NCBI RefSeq assembly: GCF_024323335.1 | Contig: NC_066584.1 | Location: 421,767,319-421,831,318 of the forward strand | Direction: 5' to 3' | DNA: 64,000 nt | Origin: Lathyrus oleraceus | Taxonomy: Eukaryota; Streptophyta; Magnoliopsida; Fabales; Fabaceae | In this document: one piece after another, positions 43,861 through 56,490 of the stretch | Layout of the letters: every line of letters starts with the position of its first letter | How positions within the stretch are numbered: the first letter of the stretch is position 1 | Translations under genes and position numbers: made by a program | The notes under the pieces: model-generated | What the model saw: only the letters and a program-made list of their open reading frames with translations | Told to the model about the DNA's origin: nothing | Databases searched by the model: none

Positions 43861-46799
43861 ACTTGAAAAAAAAGAGATATATTTGCATCCCGCTAGATTG
43901 AGTACCTCACCCTGGGGCAATCTAGGCAAAAATTAGGGATTTGGCAAGTAACTGCATCCTGACAAGACTTTCTGGTTCATCAGTCGTCATTCCGTCAGAA
44001 GATTCTCGATTCGTCGTCAACTGAAGCTTCGGATACATCGAGATTCAAATTGGTAGAGAAAGGATCATTATGTTCTATGTAGCCCTCTTCCAATATATAT
44101 CACTGATTTCAAATTTGTACAGATCTATGGAGTCTTGCCATTTGCAGGCTACCATTCCATCAAATCAATTTGAGCTTTTTTTATCCAATTATTTGCACTC
44201 TTATTTGTTTCAATTCAACAAATGTTTTGCATGTTTTAAATTGATAAAATGTCATTGTTTTAAACAAATCAAATTTTTCAAAATTGTTGTTTAAACAAAG
44301 TGAACATTCACAAGATTGAAAGGATACTCAAGAATATCTCAGTGCTCTCCCGAGGGTGACATGATTTCCAACAGGTAAGACATTTGTTCATATCCCTGGT
44401 TTGGTTGTATCTTCTTTCTTCAGATCTTTGTTGGGGTTGTCCCTCAAACAAAAGTTGTTGTTGGGGTCATTCCCTCAGTATAGTCGCAAGTAGAGTGTTG
44501 TTGAAGACTTTGTTTTCTCCAGCAGCAGTTCTCCCCAGCATGGTTGTTTCTTGTGAAGTTTCGGCGGTTGATGGTTTGTCATCTTGGTGCCTCGTCACTT
44601 TCTCCAGTGGGTCGTCTGCCCCAGACTTTATTTGTCTCCTCAGCGCAGTCATGAGTATAACTGTTGATTGATAGTCCCCTCGGAGTCGCGAGTAGAGCTG
44701 TTATTGATATCCCCATCGGATTTGCGAGCAGAGTTGTTGTCACTCTTCCCAGCGTAGTTGCCAGCGGAATTGTCTGTTTCCTCAGCACGATCGCTTTCTT
44801 TTTTTGAAGACTTGGTAAGTCAGCGGTTTGATACCCAGTACTTTTACCTTCTCCCCGGCGAAGTCGTCCGCGGAATTGTTGCTATCTCTCCATCAGAGTT
44901 TCTCTCCTCAGCAGAGTAGGATTTATTTTCCTATGCAGTGGTTGATTGGGTTGACATCCCAGTATTACATCCATCTTTTCCTCAGCTTAGTCTGCAGAAA
45001 GTTTGTTGTGGCAGTTTTGCCTGTTGAATGCTCTTTCAATCCCCAGTATGGTTGGATGATGGCTCTGGCCTCCAGTGAACGGATTGATTTCCTGACTGTT
45101 TGTGATCCCCAGTAGAGTGGCTTTTATTGCAGAATCTGCTTGTTGTGATCAGTTTGCTATGTGTATTCTCCCCAAGTAGAGTGGTTCGTTGCAGAATCTA
45201 CTTGTGTGATCTGTCCTCCCTCAGTGGCTTGTTCCCCAAGAGAGTAGCCGATAGTTTTCCCCAGTAGAATTGCTTATGCAGTTAGATTCTATTTGGATGA
45301 TATCATTCTCCCTCAGTGGGTTATTCCCCAGCGGAGTTATGTGGAGTTGCTTCTACAGCAGTTCTTGCTCGTGCTTATGCACCTTTTTGCTTCTCAGTTA
45401 ACACTGGGATCCCCTGCAGATATCTTTGGGACTTCTCTTGTTCCCCTACAGATTTGTCTTGGTGGTTGTTTTGCCCGTTGTGACTTTCTGTACCCTGATT
45501 GGGTTGTTTCCTGATATTTCTGATTTTCTGCTTCTTTAGCAGTGCCCGCAGATCTTTGCTTTACAGCATATAGATCTCCGCAGATTGGCTCTCCAGCTGG
45601 TTTTTCCCCTGGAAGTATAATACCGGAGATTCGATTCCTAAACCTGTTTGTGTTAGAATTGTCTGTTTTGTCAGCATTCATCACGCATATTCATGCATAT
45701 TCATAAACATTCAGATATTCATGTTGCATTTCTTGCCATATATCTTTTGATTGTTGTCTCCTGCTATGGTGATATAGATCTCTTTACAGATCTTCCCAAG
45801 CAGATGTCGGGTGTTATAAATCTCTCCATATAGAGTCAGTCCCGTAAGCAGAAAATGTCGTCTTTCCTTCTGCAGTTCCCCACTGAGATACATCCTCGTG
45901 GACGACGGTTCTTCCGGTTTCCTCCCAACACATATATTGGGATGGATTTTCCTATTTGAGTTATATCCTCATTAGGATGTGTCTTGATTCAGTCTGTCTT
46001 TTCGGATCATTCCCGAATTGGCTATTTGTCAGATATCTTGTGCTTCCCAGCGGGTTGTTCCCCAGCGGAATCTTTTTGGGCCTCTACCCTCATAACTGGT
46101 AGCTATAAGTCCTATCTTTCCTGGCTTTCTTGACAGAATTTGTGGTTATACACCTTTTATTCCCCAGCCAGAGTTGTTGGTTTTCTACCTTATACCGGTA
46201 GTTGTAAATCCTATTTTCCTGCTCTTCAGCAGTTTGTGGTTTGTTATAAACCCTATCTCGGTTTCCCGTGCGGATTTGTGATTTGTTCTATCCTCACGCG
46301 GAGTTGTTGGTCTTCTACCCCGTATTCGGTAGATGTAAACCCTAATTTTGTGGTCACCCCCACCCTTTTGGCCCTCTGCCTACAAACCAGCAGTCGTAAG
46401 TCCTATCTTTGCGGTTTTTCTACCTACAAACCGGTAGTCATAAACCCCGTTTTCTCCATTTGCAGAGTTAATTTTGTTGTTCATCCCAACCAATGACAAT
46501 TCCCCTTGTGGTTATCTTCATCTAGTTCTTGATGTTGATCTTCCTTTGCTTGGATAAGTTGCTCAGATCAGCACTTATATCCCCAACAAGTCTTTTGTGG
46601 ATAATTGCCGTATGCTAGCAATTTTGTCCCCAGTGGGTCCTTTAACCGTTTGCTAGTGATTTGTTCCCCAGATCATTGGTTGTATACCAATGCATCCCCA
46701 GCTAGTCCCTGTGGATAATTGCCGGATGCTTGCAAATTATCCTCAGCAGATCGCCTTTCATTCACCCTTTTGTTGGTAATGTCTGTTGCTCCCTTTGAA

Positions 46800-48780
46800 T
46801 GGTCATCATTATATACCTAGTTTGGTATCCTGATGCCTTTCTTTTCGGTTGATTTATCCTTTATTAACCCAGTAACCGGTTGTGGATAATCTTCCATGCG
46901 AGTATATTATTCACGGTCTGCCGGTAATGAATAATATATCTCATGCACTCTTCAGTCGAAGCCTTTTGTGTTTCCCCGGTCGAGTAAGATTCGTTATTTC
47001 CCTTTTGCGGAGTCGAATATTCATGTTGTTGGATAATTGCCGGATGCTTGCAATTTATCCCTTTGAGTTGTCTTTCGTTTACCCGGATGCTTGGTATCGA
47101 TTGTCTCTCTGTTGTGGTTAGTCACCTATTATATACCCAGTAACCGGTATCTCTGGTGTCTTTTCCTTTCGAGTATATTATTCACGGTCTGCCGGTAATG
47201 AATAATATATCTCATGCGCTCTTTAGTTGGAATCCTTTGTTGATTTTCCCAGCTGAGCAAGATTCGTATTCTTTGTAGAATCGAATATCCATCCTTAACC
47301 AGTTTGTGTTTTGGATGATGAGTGTTTTGGAAGTGAAAACCAGTCCACGTTTTCGGTAGATCACCTATTATATACCCAGTAACCGGTATCTCTGGTGTTT
47401 CTTACCATGCGAGTTTATTATCTACGTTCTGACGGTAATAGATAATATATCTCATGCGAGTATCTTATCCACGGTCTGCCGGTAATGGATATTATATCTC
47501 ATGCACTCTTTGGGTTTGTGTCCCCAGTTGAGTAAGATTCGTTTTCCCGTTATGGATTCGAATGCCCATCCTGTAAGTCGATTTGCTTTTTTCAAGCCCT
47601 CCTTTCGGATGATGAGTGTTTTGGAAGTGAAATCCAATTCACGTTTTCGGTAGATCACCTATTATATACCCAGTAACCGGTATCCCTGGTGTTTCTTACC
47701 ATGCGAGTATATTATTCACGGTCTGCCGGTAATGAATAATATGTCCCATGCGCTCTTTGGTTGGAGTCCTTTGTTGATCTTCCCCAGTCGAGTAAGGTTC
47801 ATATTCCTTGTGGAATTGAATATCCATCCTATAAACAAGTCTGCTGTCCTAGCTTTCTTCAGGATGATGAGTGTTTTGGGAGTGAAAACCAATTCACGTC
47901 TTCGGATCTTATCCTATAAACAACCCAGTAACCGGTTCAGGATAATTTTCCTTTCGAGTATATTATTCACGGTCTGCCGGTAATGAATAATATGTCTCGT
48001 TCACTCTTGGGTCAATCCTTTGTTGCTTTCCCCTCAGAGCAAGATTCGTATTCTTTGTAGAATCGAATATCCATCCTTTAACCAGTTTGTGTTTTGGATG
48101 ATGAGTGTTTTGGAACACACACCAATTCACGTTTTTTTGTCCATCCTTTAAACAAGTCTGCTGTTCTAGCTTTCTTCAGGGTGATGAGTGTTTTGGAACA
48201 CACACCAATTCACGTTTTTTTGTCCATCCTTTAAACAAGTCTGCTGTTCTAGCTTTCTTCAGGGTGATGAGTGTTTTGGAACACACACCAATTCACGTTT
48301 TTTTGTCCATCCTTTAAACAAGTCTGCTGTTCTAGCTTTCTTCAGGGTGATGAGTGTTTTGGAACACACACCAATTCACGTTTTTTTGTCCATCCTTTAA
48401 ACAAGTTTGCTTTTGCTCTCTTCAGGGTGATGAGTGTCTTGGAACACAAACCAATTCACGATTTTGGATTTTATCCTATAAACAACCTACAACCCGGTTC
48501 AGGATAACTTTCCATGCGAGTATATTATCTACGTTTTGACGGCTATAGATAATATATCTCATGCACTCTCTTGTCGAACACTTTGTTTGTTTCCCCAACT
48601 GAGTAAGATTTGCATTCTTTACAGAATCAAATATCCATCCTATAAACAAGTCTGCTGTTCTAGCTTTCTTCAGGATGATGAGTGTTTTGGAACACACACC
48701 AATTCACGTCTTTGGTCGGTCACCTGTTACATACCTACAACCCGGTATCCCTGGTGTTCCTTCCTGTTTTTTGTTACCCT
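46800..48780 (+). repeat. Degenerate 240-290-bp repeats with covarying hairpins, Ogre-D 3' UTR
   Basis: Each unit contains a hairpin, then CTCATGCRCTCTT, GAGTAAGATTCG, GATGATGAGTGTTTTGG, AATTCACG and CCCAGTAACCGGT. Hairpin arms: 46903-46913/46928-46938, 47174-47184/47199-47209, 47414-47424/47439-47449, 47461-47471/47486-47496, 47708-47718/47733-47743, 47959-47969/47984-47994 and 48521-48531/48546-48556. Arm sequences vary between ...CTA/TAG..., ...TCA/TGA... and ...CCA/TGG..., keeping most pairs. Confidence 0.85.
48095..48440 (+). repeat. 83-bp tandem array, Ogre-D 3' UTR
   Basis: The marker GGAACACACACCAATTCACG repeats at 83-bp steps, with three apparently identical units and a diverged fourth. 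Single related units occur near 47860 and 48660. Identity between units indicates recent amplification. Confidence 0.9.
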
Positions 48781-49230
48781 TATACCGGTAACATCTCATT
48801 CTTTGGTGCTTCCTCAGTGAAGTTTCTCCTTTTGCTTCTCCCCAGGAGTCAGCTTGTGTCTCTCCAATGGATTTATTTTCCATTTGGAAATCTTTTCCCC
48901 AGTGTGAGTCCCTCACTCCCCAGTGAGGTCTCCAGTCCGTTTTCTGTTTTCCTAATCAGAGTCGTGTCTTGTTCACGTTGTGTCAGTTTTGTTTATCCTC
49001 AACTAGAGTCTTGTCAGAGTCTCTGTTCCTGGTGAGTGTATTACTCCGATGGATCGTCTTTTCTTCTGTGTGAATCATATTCCCCACAGAGTTTGTGTCT
49101 TTTGCATGCATACATTTGCATCATGAGGTCTCTTAGGGACCAAAATTTGTCTCATTATTGTTATTTAAGCCCATTCTACCGCGTCGAGATGAAGATTTCT
49201 AAACTTCACTTCTCCGGCTAGAATGACCTT

Positions 49231-49243
49231 AAATAGGGGCATC
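49231..49243 (+). promoter_or_regulatory. Ogre-D polypurine tract
   Basis: AAATAGGGGCATC ends exactly at the 3' LTR start TGTAAGACCCC and is identical to the Ogre-C tract. Confidence 0.88.
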
Positions 49244-52200
49244 TGTAAGACCCCAATTTTGGCCCTAAGATCCCTCATGGCCCATATCATATCATATCAT
49301 GGCCTCAAGGATCATTGCATGCCCTAGCTTCCCTCTTAGTGGGTAGATTGCCTTGTGAGTGTGGTTCTTGATCACCAAGCATGTTTTGCATTTGTATATC
49401 TTTGCTTTTCATATGTTTATTAACCAAAAAGTACAAAAATATTGTCAGTCTAACCTTGTTGCTTGCAGATGAAGCAATTAGGTCAAAATCAACCACAGTC
49501 AGTCAAAGCAATGGATGGTGGCCATTCTTGCAGAATTTGGGCACCATGATCAATAATCAAGAGTTCATATGACTTGGGACATCATTTGGAATCAGGATAT
49601 CAAGGATTTAGGGTTTGGAATTCACCAGAAGGTGCTTCAGTCAGGCAAAACCCTAGAAAAGTCAACAGAAGTCAAACTTGGTCAACTGTCCATTTAATCA
49701 TTGATTTGATGGATGGAATTGATTTGAAGGAGCTCATTCATGTCTATACAAGCCTCATATATCATGCCAAACCTCATCATGGAAGAATTTGGAGCAAAAT
49801 CAGAAATTTCCCAAAATAGAAAGTGGACCTGTAATTTCAACTGCCAAAAATGGAAACTTCTTGATCTTAAACTTACATCATGATACAAGCTTCAAATGAA
49901 TTTTTGCCCAACATGAAAGTTGAAGATCTTGTTCTCCCATTTTCAAAAAGTCCAAGAACACCCAAATCCCATGAATGGTTTGCAAGATATGATCAATTCA
50001 ATTTCAAAATTTTTTGAACTTCAACAAGCCATATCTCATGAACCAAAAGGCCAATTTTAGTGGGGTTTTTTCCTACAAGCTCCATTTGTTCCCCTCTTTC
50101 CAAAAATGCATTCATCATGAACCAAAACCTTGCCAATCAAAATGCCATTTTTGGACTTGACTTTATTTAATTCAAGTGAGTTGCAAAAGTGACTTTTTGA
50201 ATTAAATGTTTTTAGACATTTTGGCCATTTGGGATCTGTTTTAAATGATATTTGAGGCATGTTTTAAGGCCCAATTCGTGCAGAACCTTGCACCCTCCAT
50301 GTGCATTGGTTCAAATTAGCAAATTATGCATTTCACTTCATTTAAGCTAATCCTTGTTAGCACATCATTAGCCAAGCTTAAACAGCAAATATAAGTTGCA
50401 TTTTCTGGCCATTGTAACCCTAGTAGCAGCCTCCCACGACCAGAATTCTCTCTTCTCTCTCAATTTGCATTTTCACCAAAATTGAATTTCTGAGCAAAAC
50501 TCCAAACCCTCGAGCCACTCTTGCTTCCTTCATCACCTGGCCAACCTTTGGGAGCATTTTGAACCCTTAAACCACAACTGCACAACCATTTTCGAGCTCT
50601 GTTTTTCAAAGGACCAACAATGGTGAAACGAGATTTGAAGAGTTCCAAGCCTTGCTGAGCTCGATTACTTCAAGCATCCATCATTCTTAAGCATAAGAAA
50701 GATCTGTTTCAAGGCAAAACATACAAATAACCACTGCTCCACACTTTTCTTCAAAATCAAGTAAGTGCTCGATTCTCCCTTTTCTCTAAATTGTGCCATG
50801 CTTTAGATAGTCCATGCTTTGCTGAGTCCATTGCAACTTGAATCACATGAATTGGTTAACTATGTGGTGAGAAATCTGGATTTTCTTTTTTATGTTCAAA
50901 CTTGTTTTCAATCGATTTGCTTTGATGATGATGATTTAATGAAAACCATAGCTAGATTATGACTGTGCTTGGTTTGTTGGTTCGATTGATATGCATGTCC
51001 ATGATTTCTGGGTGAATCGTTTTTTTTTTTTTCATGCTTGAATGATGAAGATGAAGTTGCAGTGCTTAAACCCTAAATCTGCCCAGTAAATTCGCATGAA
51101 TCTATGTTGGTTTGTTGTTATCTGATGTTGCATGATTGATAGTGTTTCATGGCCATGCTTAATTGTTGATTCTGGGTATGTTTGTTGTTCATGATTGATG
51201 GTTGAAAATGAAGATGATGAAGCATTGCTGTTGTGATAAACCCTAATGCATTTCCCAGAAAACCCCAGCTTCACGTATGCATGTGTGTTGGCTGCTGTTG
51301 TTGCTTGTGGTTGCATGAATCATTTCCACTGCCATGCTGTTTGTATCATGTTGTTTGAATTGATGATGAACCATGAAATGAGCTGCTGTAGCCTGTAAAC
51401 CCTAATCCTGTTCCCAGAAACTTGGATTTTCACGTGTATTTGCTGTCCTGGTACTGTTCCATTGGTTTTAACCAATGAGAACATTTCATTTCCCATACCC
51501 TGTACGCACCGTTTTGGGTTAATGAGGGCATTATTACAAGTTTGCCACTCGGTCAACATTTTGACCATTGAACCATGTTATTTTGTCCATGTTCTCCCAA
51601 TTCATTCCTCATCTTACAAAATTCATTTCTCACTCGTTTCAACTCCAAAATTCATGAAATTTTTTCCATCATGATCACATGAGTGTCTACTATTTTATCA
51701 TGATTTTTGCTGAATTTTTGGTTGGCTGGATTTTAAACGGCATTAGGGTTCTTAACATGTATGCATATTTGATACCTTTTGCCAAAACCTTTGTGAAATG
51801 ATGAGGATGTATCCAATGATGTTGAAATTTTTTGTGGTTATTCTACACTCATTCATGTTAATTTTGATGTAGAGTTTGTGCATTTATCATATGTGGTTGT
51901 TGAGATATGAATTATTGAAGTAGGGTGTGACAATTTGTGTCACACCAATGATATGCAAGTTCATGATTTTTGTTGACATGCTTCCTGACCTTCAATCAAT
52001 GTGAAATTTTGCATGATCCTCCTCTCATATGTCTAGTTTATGTGTGAATTTTGCTGGAATTAATTGTGCCATTTCCTAATTGTTTAAGATTTTTTTTCCC
52101 TGCCTAGTCAATTGTTGACTTTGTGTGACACATCTTGCCAAATCCTTTGTGAAATTCTCATACCTTATTGGATGATCATGAAATTTTACATGTGCATACT

Positions 52201-55200
52201 AGACATCTTGAGCTTTGCATTGGTGTTGATCCCATTCGTTTCTCATTTGTTTTCATTTAGTTATGATTTTTTGAAGTTGATACATGTTTTGTTGACTTCT
52301 TTGTGCACACTTGAAATTGTGTTGACTTCCTGATTTTAATTGACTATCTTCCCATGATCCAATTAAGCTGAAATTTCATATGCATGCTATGTTATGGATT
52401 ATGATTGAGTATGAATTATTTCATAATTTTTGGAATTGTTTATGATTGCTTTTGAGCTTGGTCTTGCTGTTGACCTCTATGTGCTCTCATTTGCCATGTT
52501 TTGTCTTCTTTTGTTTATGAAATGACAATGATGCATTATATGAGCTTTAAACCAATTGTGTTTGCTTCTTAAATGCTTGAATTTGACTTTGGTTGACTAT
52601 TTGTTTGCTGTTTTGACTTTCCCTTTTGTTTTTGACCCTAGGCTTGTCCTAGTGGTCTTTTGGACTTATGATTGAGTTTATGTTTCAGGTTAAGCATAAT
52701 GCCTCAAAGAAATCATTGCCAATTTGATTGAGCTCGATTATATATCATGTGCTAACCTTTGTTTTGTAGGTGTGACTCATGTGACTTGAGTCTTGTGCTT
52801 TGCACATTGGTCCCTCTGATTTAACTGTTTGATTCAATTCCTTTTGATTTAAACTGTTGAACTGTGTACTGATTTGTTTGACCATTTCAGGTACCCTTAG
52901 TTGCTTAATTTCTTTGAACTTGCTTTGCTTTGCTATTTAGCAATTTGCTTTGAGGTATAATCCCTCTTTCTTCATGTAGTCTGGAGACCCGGCCTGTTAT
53001 TTGGCCGGGCAAACTGTCTGAAGTCCTCCTTAAGAGGCAATGCTTGTGTATGTTTAATTTTGTCCCAAGCAGGAAAAGTCCTTCAAATAAGGCAATTGGT
53101 AGATCAAAGGGATAAGCAACCTATCCCCTACTATTCAGTGAGTCTTCTCCTTGCTCCCATTACATGGTTGTAGCATTGAGATCTTAGCCCAAGATCAATC
53201 GAGTCGATAATATGTGGAGAGAGTTCCTACTTTCTGAACTCCCACACTTTCTGATATTTTGATGCTCTCCTTGATCAGGGATAAGAGCAATGAGGCACAC
53301 CCCTCATCTCCTTTCATCTGCTTCACCTTAGCCTCTCAATGGCAAGGTTAAGAGCAACTTTTTACCCTATTCCAGTTGGCCTTAGTGCCTAACCCTCTTG
53401 TGTGAGCCTCCTTGTTTGGCTATAGAGTGTGCTGTTTGTTATTCATTGATTGATTGATTACTTCATATGCACATGTTTGCTTGTATGCTCCATGCATTTA
53501 TCATCATCATTAATTGCTCATTAATGCACAATCATCTCATTTGTCTTTGTGATATTGTCATTTTGTTGTTTGCCCATTGAGGACAATTGTAAGTCCATCT
53601 CTTTGGCCTTTGTTCCTATGATATGGAAGGATAGAGTGTAAGACCTCATTGGTCACTCATATCTTCTGTTGCTTTGTTTGTATGTGAGGATGCAGTTATA
53701 AGTCCCTGTAAGTTGGCATCTGCTTTTCTTGTGATCATAAGTTGGTTTATCTGTTTGTATGTGAGGTTGCAATTATAAGTCCCTGTAAGTTGGCATTTGC
53801 TTTCCTATGATCACATGTTGCTTTGTTTGTTTGTATGAGAGGATACAACTGTAAGTCCCTGCAAGTTGGCATTTGTATTCCTAGGACCATACTGTGGAGG
53901 TTAGAGTAAGCCCAGACAGATTGGCATCTGACATCCATGTTTGCTTTTCTTTGTTTATGTGAGGATGCAACTGTAAGTCCCTGCAAGTTGGCATTTGCTT
54001 TTCCTATGATCATATGTTGGATATTGGTATAAGTCCAGACAGATTGGCATCCGGTATCCAAGTTTCATTTCGTTTTAGGAGATTAGTGTAAGTCCATTGA
54101 GTGGCATCTGATATCCATTTCTGTTTTAGGAGACTGGTGTAAATCCATCTATTGGTATCCGGTATCCACCTTTTTACTTCTTTGTTTGAGGAGATTAGTG
54201 TAAGACCATTGAGTGGCATCTGATATCCAGTTTTATTTTAGGAGATTGGTATAAGCCCAGTGATTGGCATCCGATATCCGCTTTTGTTGACTTTCTTGTC
54301 TGTTTGTTATTATCCATTGCTATTTCCAAAGGACACACTTGAATCATCTTCTATATGATTTCAAGAAGTGAACCTTCTAAGAAGTTTTACTTTCCATCCC
54401 CATCCATTCATCCTCATTATGTCCTAAACCTTTTCACACTTTGATTTCAAACTTGACATAGATATTGTGCAAACATCTTCATGCTTTTTAAACTAAAAAA
54501 CCTGGACCCCAAGTCCTTGACTTTTTTTTCAAACTCCATTTCATAATACTTCTTTGAATCAATCTTAATCATACTTTGACTCCACTTTCATAATCACAAT
54601 CAATTAACTTCACTCATTCACTTGTTTTGGCTTTGTCCATTGTTAATCTTTTCATGCATTAGCCATAGGTTTCAATTATCATTGTGGTTGATGTAAATCT
54701 TGCCTATCCTTAGTGAGTCGACAGTAAGACTTCCGTACTGAAAACAGGGCTAACCCCTCTAGTACGTCGAAGCTATCCTCGCATGGTGGATGTTGTTTTT
54801 GGTCGAGTGTTCTCCCATTGATAATGAAAAGCCTCAGTGCTATTGTTTAAAATTGAATCCACCAACTTTTGGAAATCTTTTAGCCGAACTACGGCGTTTT
54901 GATCCTTACCTTTGATGGAAGGTACGTAGGCAGCGGGTTCATCCGTTCAAACCCAATAACCCAATAAAAATTGTATATTCTTTTCTCATCATCCCAATCA
55001 TGTTTGCACAATACTTATGTCATAACAAATAACAATTTTTTTTTGCAACAAGTGTGAAAAGGGCTCCCTAGGAGTACCTAGGACGTAGTGGGTGCCTAAC
55101 ACCTTCCCATTGCGTAATTTACCCCTTACCCAGACTCTCTGATCTTTTTATTAGTTTTCTACGTGTAAAACTTCTTAGGCTTTTGTTCGCTTTTTAGCCA

Positions 55201-55302
55201 GTCCTTTGGATAAATAAAAGTGCGGTGGCGACTCGAAATTTCAATGTATGCTTTGCTTATGATTTAATCGATAAATCATATAGCGACGAATACACCGCTA
55301 CA
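49244..55302 (+). repeat. Ogre-D 3' LTR, 6059 bp
   Basis: This is a near-identical copy of 30666-36725, ending ...CACCGCTACA. It carries the hairpin (52988-53009), the cassette array (about 53630-54280) and the end core (55208-55234). Differences by eye are scattered single bases plus T-run length. Confidence 0.96.
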
Positions 55303-55307
55303 GCATG
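55303..55307 (+). other. Ogre-D target site duplication, right copy
   Basis: GCATG is identical to 30661-30665. The following TTGAAGCTATCCTC continues the interrupted Ogre-C LTR. Confidence 0.92.
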
Positions 55308-55833
55308 TTGAAGCTATCCTCACATGGTGGATTTGTGGTTTTCGGTTGAGTTTTCTCCCTTTGATAACAAAAGACCTTAAGGCTTTTGGACCTATCAATT
55401 CACCAACTCTTTTGAGATTTTTACCCCGAACTACGAGGTTTTGATCCTAATCTTTTTTAAGATGGTACGTAGGCAATGGGTTTATCCATCCAAACACAAA
55501 AATGTAAATAAACTTGTATATTCTCTTCTCATCTCTTCAATCATGTTTGCACAAACAAAATTTTCACAAAAAAAAAACAACAACCTTTACAACAAGTGTG
55601 AAAAGGGCTCCCTAGGAGTACCTAGGATGTTTTGGGTGCCTAACACCTTCCCATTACATAACCAACCCCCTTACCCAGATCTCTGTTTCTCTTTTACTAG
55701 TTTTTGTTAAAACTTTTAGGTTTTTGTTTTCTAACCATTCCTTTGGATAAATAGAAGTGCGGTGGCGACTCGACTTGTATGATTTACCTTGGATTTAGTC
55801 AATATCTCTAATGGTAACGAATACCCCGCTACA
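55308..55833 (+). repeat. Ogre-C 3' LTR, right part
   Basis: It continues from 30665 and ends ...ATACCCCGCTACA. The CCTAACACCTTCCC block and the TAAATA/GGTGGCGACTC core (55745-55771) lie in the last 220 bp, 62 bp between core and LTR end. An A-run is near 55567. Confidence 0.92.
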
Positions 55834-56490
55834 GGTATCAACATGAAAGTTTTTTGTAATGTCATTTATAGTAAGTTTTCTCTTGGAATAATTTTCATAT
55901 GGTGCAAAGTTTAGGAGATAGGGTCTAGGGAGACCCAGTTTTGATTAGATGAATTCATTTGGCCAACCACCATCAACCAACTTGCTAACTTATAATTCTA
56001 TTTACTTTCTTGGCTCATGGTAGACCATATATGCATAAGATGTTGATATTTGATGTGTCCCTTAAGAAATTTGATCAATTTTTGAGATAGCTTGTTGGAG
56101 AAGTTACTTAAGATACCTAGTCGAACTAGGGTTTCCAAGGCAAATCACCCCCAAACTCTTGAAGCAAACTTAATCAATATAACACGTGGAGATCATTGGG
56201 ACTCATACATGATTCTTATAAGCATTCTTGCATCAATTATTGGTTGTGCTCCTTGTTCATGAGGGTCTCAAACCCTAGATATGATTAATGAATCAATGAG
56301 TTCATGCCCTTACTACAAAAGGAGTTAGATAGATGCAAAGACATATTTTTGGTATTTTAGTTAGTAAACTGATAATATACAAGTATCATAAAATCAAAAA
56401 CTGCTTGGTGATCTCTCCCAAAACAAACCCAATGACAAAGTGTAGGGAGGGTGCCAAGGTATGATCCCAATGCTGATGCTTATGATGGAA
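55834..56490 (-). repeat. Fragment E: minus-strand Ogre LTR piece
   Basis: Its left part is the reverse complement of 58130-58240 (GGAGATAGGGTCTAGGGA; TCTTGGAATAATTTTCATAT). Its right part is the reverse complement of the LTR start zone (TTGGTGATC, CAAACCCAATGA, GTGCCAAG). It ends before the LTR terminus, at ATGCTTATGATG near 56490. It is the older sequence into which Ogre-C inserted. Confidence 0.8.

Larger units (their letters stand above)
43735..49243 (+). other. Ogre-D 3' untranslated region, 5.5 kb
   Basis: It is non-coding, in zones: paired mini-hairpins (43780-43860); AT-rich spacer; CCCCAGCAGAGT-type motif zone (about 44440-45600); ACCGGT-rich repeat zone with seven strong hairpins (46800-48600); an 83-bp tandem array (48095-48440); and a conserved block before the polypurine tract. 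Short frames occur only within repeats. Confidence 0.82.
30666..55302 (+). mobile_element. Ogre-D: complete young Ogre element lacking RT and RNase H
   Basis: This element is 24,637 bp with 6060- and 6059-bp LTRs, TG...CA ends, a 5-bp target duplication, a tRNA-Arg-type primer site, ORF1, gag-protease, a putative intron region, an A-rich scar in place of most of pol, the last part of integrase, a 5.5-kb 3' UTR and a polypurine tract. LTRs differ by about 25-30 substitutions and a few 1-base length changes by hand comparison, so insertion is recent. ORF1 and gag-pro are open. The element is therefore structurally non-autonomous, yet it clearly transposed. Confidence 0.95.
19615..55833 (+). mobile_element. 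Ogre-C: Ty3/gypsy Tat/Ogre element, interrupted by Ogre-D
   Basis: The protease remnant, putative intron, reverse transcriptase, two RNases H, integrase, 3' UTR and polypurine tract are followed by a 3' LTR (26855-30665 plus 55308-55833). Its gag, ORF1 and 5' LTR should lie left of the window, cut off by Copia-1. The left end aligns to about base 42022 of Ogre-D. The bases after the LTR, GGTAT (55834-55838), should be one copy of its target duplication. It is old: 13 in-frame stops and one frame-shifting deletion. Confidence 0.9.
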
